Origin: Trichobilharzia regenti
Taxonomy: Eukaryota > Platyhelminthes > Trematoda > Strigeidida > Schistosomatidae
Assembly: GCA_944472135.2 (NCBI GenBank)
Contig: OX235267.1
Span: forward strand, 36,673,312 to 36,737,311
Length of the DNA: 64,000 nt
Reading direction: 5' to 3'
Shown here: piece by piece, positions 1 to 10,289 of the stretch
Numbering within the stretch: position 1 is the first letter of the stretch
Layout of the letters: each line of letters opens with the position of its first letter
Notes under the pieces: generated by a model
Databases searched by the model: none
The model's input: only the letters and a program-made list of their open reading frames with translations
What the model was told of the DNA's origin: nothing
Translations under genes and position numbers: made by a program

Positions 1-560
1 ATTATAAATTCATTCTTAACTTCAATCGTCTTTGTGCATACAGGGTAATCGTTGACATTCATTTCATCAACATTCTAGTACCAGTCTACAAACATACTTC
101 TAGTTTTTCTTTAATTTTTCTTTTCAAGCCGGTGTTCATCTTTCAGTTACTTCGGTAGAACACTTTCTCATTTGAATACCAGTTACGAAGAAAAGAAAAT
201 TTAAAACAATTAGTCCCCTTTATGAATTTAGACAAAACAATAAGAAGATGCAATTTGTCCGAATCATCTAATGTGTATTTACGCAACACATTTCGAACAA
301 TCTGATCACTTACACGGACTTTCCACAGGGACATATATTGGATTAATAAAGAGTTAAGAGGTGAGAAAATAGACTTAGGCCAAGTTGAAGAGCCTACATT
401 GAAAGTCAAAATAACAATGAAGACCCCTAAACCAAATAACAGAGGTAATAGTACATCTGCTATGCTATCAAAACAAAGTTTACCAAAGAAGTTTTAGTGT
501 GATGACGAATTGTTCTGTCCACCACATACCACAATCACTTTTCTAAAAAAATGCTGATTC
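1..560. other. AT-rich flank, no gene recognised
   Basis: I see no convincing exon, RNA gene or repeat that recurs in this window. A short open frame on the minus strand (143-409) has no recognisable motif and lacks splice or start context, so it is not called. Confidence 0.4.
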
Positions 561-688
561 CATTGATTTTATTTATTTAAACTCATAAAAAAACTTGGTA
601 CACTATGGCACCAAGAAGGATGCGCCACACACTAATTATAAAACAACACAGGTCAAAAAGAAAAGAAAAAAAGGAAGGGAGGAAAAGA

Positions 689-707
689 ATATATATATAT
701 ATATATA
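689..707. repeat. (AT)n microsatellite
   Basis: Short uninterrupted AT dinucleotide run in the 3' UTR of the RTE element. Confidence 0.9.
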
Positions 708-777
708 AGTAGAGGACGGATACAGAACTTCATATCGAAGGAAGACATTCATGTTTAACAAGTTAAAACAGTGTTCG

Positions 778-3700
778 CTAACTATCGTCGGGAAGGGAAG
801 AAAGAAGGAAATTGCAACACACTCGCCATTGATTACGATTCTTGGCCATATCCGATAACGTTTCGAGCCATCGATTTGAGCTATCTCTCGGACGACAACC
901 AGGGAGTCGTGACACACCAACCGATGCTAATCTAGCACAAACATCCTTCATCCCACGACGCCATGTTATGGACTGACCACCTCTCCGCCTTTTCCATCCC
1001 GTCCCAGGGCTAGCGAACAGAGACCTGTACGGAAGCCTCTGGGGTGACATTCGCAGCACATCTCCAAGCCACCGGAGCCGGTGTTTCCAGATAACGACAC
1101 TCAATTAATGGTGATCTCCACTTTGTTCAAACACACGCCGCCGAACCTCAGAATTACTCACACGATGATGCCATCGAACGCAAGCAATCCTGCGGAGACA
1201 GCGGTGATCGAACACGCAGAGTCGCCGCACATCCTCAGCTAGGAGAGGCCAGGTTTCACAGGCGTAGAGCAAGACAACCCACACCGAAGCATTGTATACC
1301 CGACCTTTGACAGCCAGGCTAACGTCGCGACAGCGCCAGAGCTGGCTCAAGTTGATGTATGCCACCCTAGCCTTCATTATACGGTTGGAAATCTCACCCG
1401 TCACCCCTCCGCCAGCACTCACACAACTACCCAGATACACAAACTTATCAACAACTTCAAGCGGTTCACCCGAAAGAGTGAGTGCAGGTACAGGCTCCTG
1501 CCAATCTTGTAACAGTACTTTGCACTTAGACGGCGCAAAGCACATACCATACTTACAGACACTGATCGCCAACTGGTTAAGTGCGATTTGGGCAGCCTGC
1601 ATGCTATCGCACAGTAAGACGATATCGTCTGCATACTCGAGGTCGAAAAGTCTATCTCCAGGTAGCAGATCTACACCACCTTCACGCACATCCTTCAGAG
1701 CTGACTCCAGAATGTCATCGATGGCAAAGTTAAAGAGAAATGGAGAGATTGGGCAACCCTGTCTAACCCCACTGTTGGTTGGGAACAGTGGTGATAGTTG
1801 GTTGTATGCCCTCACTCTACCTGAGGTGTTTCTGTATAGGGCTTTCAAGATGTTAACAAATTTCTCAGGTACACCTCTCTCTAACAGACAGTTCCAGAGC
1901 ACAGTTCTGTCCAACGAATCGAAGGCAGCCCTAATATCAAGAAACACAACGATCGTTGGCCTGCAATACGTGTGGCGGTGTTCCAACAACTGACGAAGGG
2001 TGAACACATGATCAATGCATCCACGACCTGAACGAAACCCAGCCTGCTCTTCGCGAATCAATCCTTCACGTATTTTGCACAGTCTGCGAAGCAAGACAGC
2101 AGCCAATATTTTAGACGCGACTGGTAACAGACTGATACCCCTATGATTGTCACACGAATTACGTCGACCCTTTTTAAAGATGGGGACGATAATGGCTTCG
2201 TTCCACATTGATGGTACACTCTCTGTCTCCCACACCTTCCTGAACAACCCAGTTAGAGCCATTGTGAGAGTCTCGCCACCATCTTTAAAAAGAGCCGGGG
2301 GTAATTTGTCTGGGCCGGGCGCCTTATGGCGTTTCAGAACTTGGAGTTCCTTACGGACCTCCGCTTCGGTGGGTGGGTCGGTACTAACCGACCAAGGAGC
2401 ACTCGGGCTAATGATAGTAGACACTGAAGCTGGTGGCCAGCTGAACTGCTTCCCGAAGTGCTCTGCCCAGCGTTCCAGGCGTCTTTTCAGGCTGGTAATT
2501 GGAGTGCCATCTGCCTCACAGACCGTCTCGCTGACACCTTGTTTCTTGCTGCCGGTGGCTCGTATGAGTTGGAACAGCTTCCGACTGTTGCCAGATGCAG
2601 CAGCTGACTCCATCTCACACGCACGTTCTGACCACCAGGCTTCGCGGTCCTTACGTAAACACTGTCTAATCTTGCGCGTGAGCGCCTTTCGCTGATTGTT
2701 GTATTCGCTGCCAGCCGGAATGGACCGGCGTTCATCCATGAGTTGCAAGGAACTCGCAGAAACCCAGTGGTTGTTAGCGGAGCATTCTTTCAAGCCGCAA
2801 GCGGCTACACTCGCCTTTTGCATGGCACCTTGCACATGAAGCCAATGTTCATCTATACTACTTGGGGGGTTGCTGGCAAGCATTGTTTTTAACTCATTCT
2901 GATATTTCAAAGAAGTAGCAGGTGCTACTAGTTTGCTCACATCAACGCTTAGACGACGGCTTTTACGAACCCCACCAAATCGCAAGACGAACTTGGCACA
3001 CACTAACGCATGATCGGAGTCCAGGCATGTGCTCCAGAAGGAGCGACAGTCTTGTATGCATCCTCGCCACCGGAAACTGACCGCAATATGATCAATCTGA
3101 GTCCAAGCTTGCTTCGCAGAGGGAGGACGCCAGGTAGCGCTACGGCGATGGCTGTGCCGGAAGTTGGTGCTAGCTAGAAATAGGTTGTGATCCGCGCAAA
3201 GCTGCAGAAGACGGTCCCCATTATCTGACCTGCGACCATGTAGTCCCCACTGACCACCTAGACGATTCTCCTCTGAGCTTAGACGCCCCACCTGTGCATT
3301 CAAGTCCCCAGCCAGCACTACGATATCCCTCCGACCCGCCTGTTTCAAGAGATCGCTCAGTTGGTAGTAAAACTCATCCTTCATTGCATCCGGGCTGCAA
3401 TCCGTCGGTGCATAGGCAGAGACAACAAATAGACACCGCCTATCTGGCCTACTACTCTTACTTTCGTATAACCTTCCAGCCTCACAGCACATAAACGACT
3501 GTTAATGGGAATCCAGTCGAGCAGTGCAGCTTCGGCTCTAGCGCTCAGTGCGACACCGACACCAGCTACGCCGGATGCCGACGCCACAGGGTCCCCGGAT
3601 AAGCGCAGGTGGTACATACTACTAGAACTTCCAGATGGAGAGGATAGTCGAAGCACTTCACTGGGATCTTGAATGCGGGTCTCCGAAATGCAGCAGACAT

Positions 3701-3842
3701 CGATAGCGAGGCTTTCCAAAGTTCTTGCCAACCCTGCCTGTTGTCCGATTTGCATCAGCGTCCGAACATTGTAGGTAGCCAGCTTGAACGCGGCACGCGG
3801 TTTCAGGATATCTGTGTTAGATGTCACATTGGGAACAACCAT
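778..3842 (-). pseudogene. RTE endonuclease-reverse transcriptase, one frameshift and one stop
   Basis: The N-terminal part (3842 to about 3480) has the APE endonuclease start ATYNVRTL and CCISETRI. After a frame change near 3470-3490 the rest runs 3492 to 1105 with AGDLNAQVG and SDHALV of the endonuclease, then RT motifs NHRGISLLPVASKIL, FLDIRAAFDSLDR, GVRQGCPISPFLFNF and LEYADDIVLL. A TAA at 1105-1107 interrupts the frame, and the same frame continues to 778 with the RTE C-terminal signature HRLRWLGDVLRM. Only two lesions in about 1020 codons indicate recent loss of function. Catalytic YADD is intact. Product when intact: nicking and target-primed reverse transcription in the nucleus. Confidence 0.88.
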
Positions 3843-4521
3843 TTTGAGGACTACTCACTAACATCTCGAAACGACACGGATAGGCTGGGAATCTCGACAA
3901 AGGCGAAAGGCTGTCGAAGGTTAAGAAGCCAAGGTTAGAAAAGGTAAAATACAGGAAACTATGTATAAAAATAAAAGTAGGGTAGGAAGGAAATAAGTTA
4001 CTTGAGGGATCATTATTGCTTGGAATCATTTTTACTAGCGCGCGTTGAGTTTCAATGAGAGTTCGTTGCTTTAATTCATTCATTGTGTGCGGGCTGAGAT
4101 ACTGCCCGGGCGCCCAGACCGAAGCAGGTGGTTTTATTAAGGGACCACCCCCGAGCCTTTGACTTGGAGTCTAATCCGCAAGGCAGCGGAGCAGCGTCAG
4201 GAGCTGCATTCCCATGGTTGCCGGTGACCCATATGGGTTCATACGCCATTCGATCCGATTGGAAACTGGAGCCCATGTACCCCATGGTAACTGCTTTTAG
4301 TTTAACCGCTATCCAGAAAACCTTCCTGACATGGTAGGACCTGTAGAAACAGAGTCCCAGTCAGTTCAGCTTGTTGGGTCATTGCGGTATTCAAGCCCGA
4401 CCACCACGACAAGGTAGCAGTTATCGGCTGGGATTAACTCATTGATTAACTCATTGAAATTTTAATTTTCCCATTACTACTGTTTAATAAAAAAGGGGAA
4501 TAAATTCTTTACTTTATACAG

Positions 4522-4689
4522 TATGTTGATCCAGAGGACTACAATGAATTAGTTCAGAATGTTGATATTATGGAAGCTACTCTTGTCTCGATCATCACCC
4601 GTATAGATGAATTGATAGCAAGTCTGGAACAAATTGAATTAGCCAAACGTGAGCATAGAAATCAACTTAGTGGAATAATTAAAGATACG
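4522..4689 (+). CDS. Internal exon of an unidentified coiled-coil protein
   Basis: A 168-nt open segment is bounded by a pyrimidine-rich acceptor ending TTTATACAG and a consensus donor ACG|GTAAGG, phase 0 at both ends (56 codons). It starts YVDPEDYNELVQNV and continues with IDELIASLEQIELAKREH, which has heptad-like hydrophobic spacing typical of a coiled coil. It resembles none of the transposon proteins here, and it is not repeated in the window. I do not recognise the gene. Upstream exons must lie left of the window or beyond the RTE insertion. A matching downstream exon may be at 16073. Confidence is in it being a real host exon, not in function. Confidence 0.6.
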
Positions 4690-5024
4690 GTAAGGCATAT
4701 GTTTATTATTCTGTGATACTGTCAGTTTGATGAAAAATAGTTTAGACTTTTTTGTTAGTGTGTTATTCTCCTTTCGTAAATTACGTGGGCCAAGTTAAAC
4801 TTTTTAACACGAGTAATCACGAATGGATAAATGACCTTGAACGCACCAATCACATGATACAGGCGATTTTTACGTATAAAATAAATATATATTCATGAAA
4901 ATAAATGAAATGAAACTGTTGCACAGAATAGCCTTGTGTGACGTGTGACGAAAATGCTTTAATTGGGGGTACCAACATAGTAATTTAATTACTCTCAAAA
5001 TTTTCTAACTCTAATCTTTTCTTA

Positions 5025-5240
5025 TGCGTCGGTTGCATAGCGGTTAGGACGCTTGCCGACCATCCACATGGTCCGGGGTTCGATCCCATGCCGACACACT
5101 CCTTTACCTCGCTACGCCAGAAATAATAGTGGTAAAGAGAAAAGGTTGAACATGAGGCTAGCAACCCCATCGTGTAAAATAGACACTGCTACAGAAACTT
5201 CAAGCCAATAGCTTGAAGCCCTATGTTCCACTGGGGAACG
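5025..5240 (+). mobile_element. tRNA-derived SINE, subfamily 1
   Basis: The head is tRNA-like, with an A-box-like GGTTGCATAGCGGTTAGG and B-box GGGTTCGATCCC, and a tail that includes CTATGTTCCACTGGGG. The reverse complement of the same head and tail is at 15820-16012. Acceptor halves GTCGG/CCGAC pair. The body after the tRNA-like part and the lack of a canonical anticodon arm argue for a SINE rather than a functional tRNA gene. Confidence 0.75.
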
Positions 5241-5395
5241 TGAAAATATCCCTAAACCAACTCTCATCTAACTCGAACTAACCATAATTTGGCTTCTATT
5301 AGGTTAACTTAATCCTAACCTGTTTTTAGACAAAGCTAAATGTTAATTTAATCTTTAAGTAACTTGAAAATCCCCAATCAGTCATATAAAAGAAA
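5241..5395. repeat. Interspersed CTAACC-rich repeat
   Basis: This sequence (GTGAAAATATCCCTAAAC onward) recurs at 15307-15440 with many CTAACC/TTAGG-like words, and a related reverse-complement stretch is at 9985-10045. No coding potential is seen. It may be the tail of a larger repeat. Confidence 0.5.
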
Positions 5396-5500
5396 AGAAG
5401 ACGTTCAGCAAAGAGACTCTTTTCGGCGAATTCATTCACTGAGCTGTACAATCGCATATATATACAAATTTGTTTGTGTGTGTGTACATTAGATTTATAA
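5396..5500 (-). repeat. Penelope 3'-terminal motif
   Basis: The motif, read on the minus strand, contains GCGATTGTACAGCT, GAATTCGCCGAAAAGAG and TTGCTGAAC. It lies downstream of the intact Penelope ORF and recurs near every Penelope fragment in the window (12120-12240, 12276-12380, 12985-13085, 14120-14175, 51093-51175). It can form an outer helix GTACAGC/GCTGAAC and an inner helix AAGAG/CTCTT. I take it as the terminal part of the Penelope pseudo-LTR. Confidence 0.7.
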
Positions 5501-5579
5501 AGTTTAGATAATTATGTAATGTAAGTATTATTTGGCTTGGAGACAAACGTTAAGATAGAAAATAAAATAGAATTGATTA

Positions 5580-5820
5580 AGTGAATTGGATTACGTAATA
5601 CAGTTGAGTAGAATTCAGAGTAGGTCAGGTTGGCAACAGTGTTAATGAGTGGTGGTTAAAATTAAATAAGGGTGGGGTTAGAGAATAATACAGTTGAAAA
5701 TAAGTAAGTTAATCGAGTGACGTAACATAGTTGACTAGAAATTGGACGTGGGTCAAGTTAGCAACATTGTTAATGAGGGTAGAAATTACAAAAGGGTGGG
5801 GTAGAGAATAATATAAATGA
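5580..5820 (-). repeat. Tandem duplication in Penelope 3' UTR
   Basis: Two roughly 125-bp units sharing words such as CAACATTGTTAATGAG/CAACAGTGTTAATGAG and AAGGGTGGGG..AGAGAATAATA lie directly after the Penelope ORF stop. The related copy at 12.4 kb also has a tandem duplication in its 3' UTR, but of unrelated sequence. Confidence 0.7.
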
Positions 5821-5898
5821 AGATGTGAAATAATAAAATGATAAAATAAAATGAAAAAGACAAAATAATACAATTAGTAAGACTGAAATTAAGAAAGA

Positions 5899-8175
5899 TT
5901 ACGTCCATTGTAGATTTAATGAATGAACGAATTTCTTTTGTATGCAGAGTTCAGGATTTAGCAGATGAATTGCCATTGCTTCTGCGATGTGGAGAAGTTT
6001 GATCCGTACACTTTTAGCAAGATTGCCTTGTATTCTGTAGATAACTTTGAAGTTTGTTTCTGGTTTGACTTGGTGTCCAGAGTCGATCAAATGTTCAAGG
6101 ATCGAGCTGCGAGGGCATCGGTTTTCTCCTTTATAAAACCATGAAGGTAAATGTTCGTTGACGCGTTTGGATAGCGAACGCTGAGTACGGCCGATATACC
6201 TGGCTCCACACGAGCAGGTGAATTGGTAGATGCACATAGATGAGGCCAACAGCGGTAGCTTATCCTTCACGTTCATACGAATCATTGGTCTCGTGGAGAA
6301 CGTCAGTCGTAACTCAGCTGCAGGGAAGGTTTTCTTCAATGAGCGGGAGAGCCGATTTCTCAGTATTTCTGTAGATTGGTCTCCATTGAACTGTAGGTTC
6401 ATGTAGAGGAGTCTTTTTGGAGCACTGGGTGTTGGCGGCTTCTCTGGTCTGGGTTTCATTGATTTTGTGATAAATCTTTCTGGATAGCCATTTTCAAGGA
6501 GGATTTTCTTAAGAGTGTTCATTTCGTCTTCTATGGCATCCAGGCTGCAAATTCTACGTATTCTGTGGCTTAGTGAACGGATTAAGTTTCGTTTAGTATA
6601 TAGAGGCACCCAACTGTGGAAGTTAGTGAGCTGTCCGTTCCACGTTGGCTTTCTGTAGATGGATCTTTTTAATGTACCGTCTTGTTGGCGTCTCGTTAGT
6701 TGAACGTCAAGAAAAGATATCTTTGAGTTAGACTCTTTCTCTAGTGTGAACTGAATCGCAGGGTGGCAGTTGTTGAAGAACTTCAGGATATCTTCTAAAT
6801 TATCTTCGTTGTTGCAGATGATGAAGGTGTCGTCGACGTATCTCTTGTAGAGTTCAAAGTTGTCAATCATATTCTTTAGGCAAGTGTTTTCGAGTTTCGA
6901 CATGAAGAAATCCGCAAGCAGAGGGCCTAGTGGTGAGCCCATAGCTATGCCGTCCTTTTGACGATATATTTCATTGTTAAAGGAGAACTGGACGTTTAGG
7001 GTGCATCTCAGCAGAAGTTCTTTTAGGTAGTCGGTGGGTATGCCGATGTTTACTCCTTCTGAGTGGATGAGCTCGCATATGTGACAAATTGTTTCAGTTA
7101 GTGGAACATTTGTAAACAATGAGACAACATCTAGTGAGATCATCGTTTGATTAGAAACATTGACGTTTTCGACGCAGTTGACGAATTCAAATGAATCTCG
7201 CACTGAGTGACGGGAGACTTGTTTTCTGATTGGTTCAAGTAAGTCTGCTAGCCATTGGGCAGTGCGGTGGTAAGGTGAATTAGTCATGTCGAGGATCGGT
7301 CGAAGTGGAGTGCCCATCTTGTGTACTTTAGGAAGTCCGTAGAGTCTTGGTATATTTGAACCAGATGGTCTCAGGGATTCAAACGTTTCGTTGGTAATGA
7401 ATGATTCGTTCTTTAGTTTACGGAGGATGTCTGTTAGTTTTTGTTCAATCTGCTCCGTCATGTTTTTCTCGTTGGCCGGTTTGGTGAATTTAGATTCATC
7501 AGATAGAATGGTCAACATTTTACTGATATAATCCTTACGGTTCATGATTACGATTCCTCCACCTTTATCAGGACGTATCAGCATAATCTCTTCATTGTTC
7601 ATCAATTCTTTCAGCTCTTTGTAGTGTTTCTTCGTTAGTACGGATCTTCCGTTTGGATTGCCATTTATAAATTTGTGGCAACAGTCGAGGACAGTTGATT
7701 TGAATTGTTGTAGGTTCTCATCGGACGTTGGTATCAAGTCATAGGTTTGATTAATCAGGTTTTCAAATTGAACCAGGCATTGAAGCTTGTGAACACTTCG
7801 TGGTTTTTTGCAGAATTTCGGACCAAGAGATAACACCTCTAGTTGAGTTGTGGATAGTGTGATGTTTGAGAGGTTGAATACATACTTTTCTGGAATGCTT
7901 GGGAACGGACGTTCGGTGTTAACTGAAGGCTTTAGGCTCTTGAGGAGGTCAGATTTGATGTTGTCGCATTGTTTCTCTGTGACTTCTTTTACATATTCTT
8001 CGAAGGGTTGACGTAGTTCTGCATCTAAGTTTTCCACTACATGAGCGCGTGTGTAGACATTTCGTTCTAGCTCAGGAATGCGTGATTGAATGGAATCGAT
8101 GTTGTTTAGCGTGTGTCGTCTCAGCGTTCTGGTGTTCGGATGAATGTGGTTGCGTCTGAGTGATTTCCAGTACAT
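5899..8175 (-). CDS. Penelope-like element reverse transcriptase with GIY-YIG endonuclease, intact
   Basis: The ORF of 758 codons runs uninterrupted from ATG at 8175-8173. The open frame extends 12 codons upstream through non-ATG sequence that matches the SM-alpha-like repeat, so I choose the ATG. Penelope RT landmarks occur in order: IRPDKGGGIVIMN, PRLYGLPKVHK, MISLDVVSLFTNVPL, DGIAMGSPLGPLLADFF, YKRYVDDTFIIC (catalytic YVDD) and SKISFLDVQL. The C-terminal GIY-YIG domain has the Cys-rich lead YQFTCSCGARYIG followed by RTQRSLSKRVNEH. Known role: nicking of target DNA and reverse transcription of the element RNA. No stop or frameshift is seen, so the copy could be coding competent. Confidence 0.92.
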   Translation of the reverse strand: MYWKSLRRNHIHPNTRTLRRHTLNNIDSIQSRIPELERNVYTRAHVVENLDAELRQPFEEYVKEVTEKQCDNIKSDLLKSLKPSVNTERPFPSIPEKYVFNLSNITLSTTQLEVLSLGPKFCKKPRSVHKLQCLVQFENLINQTYDLIPTSDENLQQFKSTVLDCCHKFINGNPNGRSVLTKKHYKELKELMNNEEIMLIRPDKGGGIVIMNRKDYISKMLTILSDESKFTKPANEKNMTEQIEQKLTDILRKLKNESFITNETFESLRPSGSNIPRLYGLPKVHKMGTPLRPILDMTNSPYHRTAQWLADLLEPIRKQVSRHSVRDSFEFVNCVENVNVSNQTMISLDVVSLFTNVPLTETICHICELIHSEGVNIGIPTDYLKELLLRCTLNVQFSFNNEIYRQKDGIAMGSPLGPLLADFFMSKLENTCLKNMIDNFELYKRYVDDTFIICNNEDNLEDILKFFNNCHPAIQFTLEKESNSKISFLDVQLTRRQQDGTLKRSIYRKPTWNGQLTNFHSWVPLYTKRNLIRSLSHRIRRICSLDAIEDEMNTLKKILLENGYPERFITKSMKPRPEKPPTPSAPKRLLYMNLQFNGDQSTEILRNRLSRSLKKTFPAAELRLTFSTRPMIRMNVKDKLPLLASSMCIYQFTCSCGARYIGRTQRSLSKRVNEHLPSWFYKGENRCPRSSILEHLIDSGHQVKPETNFKVIYRIQGNLAKSVRIKLLHIAEAMAIHLLNPELCIQKKFVHSLNLQWT

Positions 8176-8185
8176 CTTTGGGTGG

Positions 8186-8272
8186 CTATCCAGTACTCCC
8201 AGGTTTTCCAATGGTTGTCAAAACGATATCAGCTCATGATGAAACCCTCCAACCAATCAGACTAAGTCCCTA
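8186..8272 (+). repeat. SM-alpha-like 3' flank abutting the Penelope ORF
   Basis: CTATCCAGTACTCCCAGG, GGTTTTCCAATGGTT and ATCAGCTCATGATGAAA match the segment downstream of the hammerhead cleavage point in the SINE copies at 10.3-13.7 kb. The match begins at the equivalent of the hammerhead stem III/cleavage junction, and the Penelope ORF starts on the opposite strand about 10 bp away. Confidence 0.65.
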
Positions 8273-8295
8273 CAAAAATCAATACTGGAAAAATA

Positions 8296-8640
8296 GTGTT
8301 ATTTACCGAATACTGTGAAATGACTGTAAGATCAGTCACACAGGCCAAGCTAGTAGATCAGGATCAGTTAGGCTATCAGAACATTAGAAATTCAGCTAGA
8401 CTAACCAAAATGATTGATGTTGCTAAGTTAAATAATGTAGAAAAACACTCGATCATTAAAATGCATTCATTTACATGTTGGCACATTAAAATGTAATACA
8501 GTTGGGTGCAGATAGAGAGGGGGAAAGACAGAAACGTTAATCACTGAATTTTTGTTCACCAAATCAACACCAAATAGGGGCAATCGAAATAACGCAACAA
8601 CTATCTTATCCAATTATAAACATAATTTCATTGTTTGATA
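8296..8640. other. Interval without recognised feature
   Basis: AT-rich sequence between the Penelope element and the next insertion. A 66-codon open frame on the plus strand has no family motif or splice context and is not called. Confidence 0.4.
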
Positions 8641-8673
8641 AAAGCAAAGAATTTCGATATGCGTGTGTCCTCC

Positions 8674-8979
8674 GAGCTGGATGGTTGATTTGCGAAGCTT
8701 TCATCACCCTACTAGGTGACATCTTCACCACATACTTCAATTTGATGAAGTGAGCTTTTAGATATCTCCACGAGTTTATTAATCATCTCTCCTGGTGAAC
8801 TTGGACGTGATTGGTTGTTTTATGTGTTTTCACACCATCCAGGTTACTTGTATTGGAACTGATTGTTTCCTTCACCTGAACTTTGACTCTTTATGTGTGA
8901 GATTTCGTTTTAGCGGTTGGTAAATTTTGTCTATCTCGATGTGTCTATTGATTGGTGATTCACTGGAATGCCAAGCTTC
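8674..8979 (+). repeat. Left inverted arm of compact Penelope insertion
   Basis: It is the reverse complement of 9514-9820 with only a few differences. The inner ends carry GCCAAGCTTC / GAAGCTTGG. Confidence 0.92.
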
Positions 8980-9342
8980 TAAAAATTCTCTAGCATTCTT
9001 GTTGTTTCCTCTGTGTAGTATTTGAACGTTATCCCAGTCGAATTGATGTTCGTGGTTGTCTGTGTGTAGTGATATGAGGAAGTGGATATCATGTCTTTTG
9101 ACGACTAACTTATGATCGTGGATACGAAGACGAAGGGGACGTCCACTTTGGCCAATGTAGTGTTTTTTGCAGTTGTTACAATTTATTTTGTAGATGATGT
9201 TGGTTTTATCTTGTTTCACTGTTGAGTCTTTTGGCTGACAGAGAACTGAGTGAAGTGACTTTGTTGGTTTGTGTGTGACGTCGATTCCTACGGGTTTGAA
9301 GAGTCTTGTAGTGATTTCTGAGACATCCTTTATATATGGCAA
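8872..9342 (-). pseudogene. Penelope GIY-YIG endonuclease fragment, second subfamily
   Basis: The open 156-codon segment contains YKINCNNCKKHYIGQSGRPL followed by LRLRIHDHK, the GIY-YIG core with its Cys-rich lead. About 60 more residues of the RT C-terminal region (words IYTPKPTYQT and SPQGKHKENRLAIYKG, with stops) can be read upstream to about 9500. The RT catalytic domain is missing, so the copy cannot be autonomous. The end of the frame lies inside the left inverted arm. Confidence 0.85.
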
Positions 9343-9513
9343 GGCGATTTTCTTTGTGCTTTCCTTGGGGGCTTTAGGTTTGATAGGTTGGCTTGGGGGT
9401 ATATGTCTTTTGATGAAATTCCGTGGATATTCATTCTATTGGAAGACGTCCAAGAGATATTTTTCTTTAATGTTCCTTAAGGTGGGAGTGCTGCAATGAG
9501 TCCTTGCTCTCTT

Positions 9514-9820
9514 GAAGCTTGGCATTCCAGTGAATCATCAATCAATAGACACATCGAGATAGACAAAATTTACCAGCCGCTAAAAACGAAATCTCACACA
9601 TAAAGAGTCAAAGTTCAGGTGAAGGAAACAATCAGTTCCAATACAAGTAACCTGGATGGTGTGAAAACACATAAAACAACCAATCACGTCCAAGTTCACC
9701 AGGAGAGATGATTAATAAACTCGTGGAGATATCTAAAAGCTCACTTCATCAAATTGAAGTATGTGGTGAAGATGTCACCTAGTAGGGTGATGAAAGCTTC
9801 GCAAATCAACCATCCAGCTC
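9514..9820 (-). repeat. Right inverted arm of compact Penelope insertion
   Basis: Reverse complement of 8674-8979. It duplicates the GIY-YIG C-terminal codons (word AWHSSESINRH equivalent) in opposite orientation. Confidence 0.92.
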
Positions 9821-9984
9821 AGAGAACACAATCACATCAAAATCATCCACCTGAGCTATAAATCTTCTCTATCATATCTAAAAGCAAAGAATACGCACCA
9901 AGGTCAAATGAACTTGAACAGACCAATCAGACGGCTGAACATTACAAATAGATACTTTTCATTATCTTCGTTGCAAGTTTCATC

Positions 9985-10045
9985 CTAATTCAAGGTTAAG
10001 GTTAGGGTAGGTTTAATGTAGGGTTATGATTAAGGTTAGAAGAAG
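9985..10045. repeat. GGTTAGG-rich short repeat
   Basis: Contains GGTTAAGGTTAGGGTAGG, the opposite-strand counterpart of the CTAACC-rich repeats at 5.2 and 15.3 kb. It is too degenerate to be called telomeric. Confidence 0.4.
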
Positions 10046-10289
10046 ACTGGCAACGAAGATTATGAGCAGTATCCATTTATGAGGCTGAACAATCTGATTG
10101 GTTGATTCAGATTCATTTGATTGTGTGATGTCTATTCTTTGTTGTTGCCTATTATGCATTAAAGAACATGTTTGGCAAATAGGCCAGAGAGTGGAGACGA
10201 GCTTAACAACAATATGCGGAAACATATAACACATTATATTGTTGGAAGATAGGGAAAAATTAACATATGAATCCTTCAATTCTGACAAC

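Larger units (their letters stand above)
563..4456 (-). mobile_element. RTE-clade non-LTR retrotransposon, near full length (copy A1)
   Basis: The element reads on the minus strand. Its 5' UTR (about 3843-4456) includes a GC-rich leader, then one long endonuclease/RT frame runs 3842 to 778, followed by a short 3' UTR. The 3' limit is set by similarity of 565-640 to 22950-23020, downstream of a second, decayed copy of the same family. Total size near 3.9 kb fits the RTE elements known from schistosomes. A direct repeat starting CATTGA occurs at both ends (about 556 and 4452), a possible but imperfect target duplication. The insertion lies immediately upstream of the host exon at 4522, so it is probably intronic. 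Confidence 0.85.
8653..9878 (-). mobile_element. Compact Penelope-type insertion with inverted arms and 14-bp target duplication
   Basis: The 14-bp direct repeat TAAAAGCAAAGAAT lies at 8639-8652 and 9879-9892 and brackets the insertion. Inside are two nearly identical inverted arms (8674-8979 and 9514-9820) and a central part encoding the end of a Penelope protein on the minus strand. Inverted pseudo-LTR arrangements and target duplications of this size are known for Penelope-like elements. This belongs to a different subfamily from the intact ORF at 5.9-8.2 kb. Confidence 0.85.

Noticed and set aside
143..409. Small minus-strand gene of 88 codons
   Set aside because: Non-ATG start, no recognisable motif, AT-rich composition like surrounding noncoding DNA.
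1292..1993. 233-codon plus-strand open frame, and 2147-2695
   Set aside because: Antisense shadows of the RTE reverse transcriptase; the minus frame has clear domains.
5025..5100. A functional tRNA gene
   Set aside because: Boxes A and B are present but the anticodon arm is not canonical, and a shared non-tRNA tail recurs at 15.8 kb, so it is a SINE.
8296..8496. Small plus-strand gene of 66 codons
   Set aside because: No domain, no splice or promoter context, and it begins without ATG.
9985..10045. Telomeric repeat remnant
   Set aside because: TTAGGG-like words are present but degenerate, and the same sequence is part of a wider interspersed repeat.
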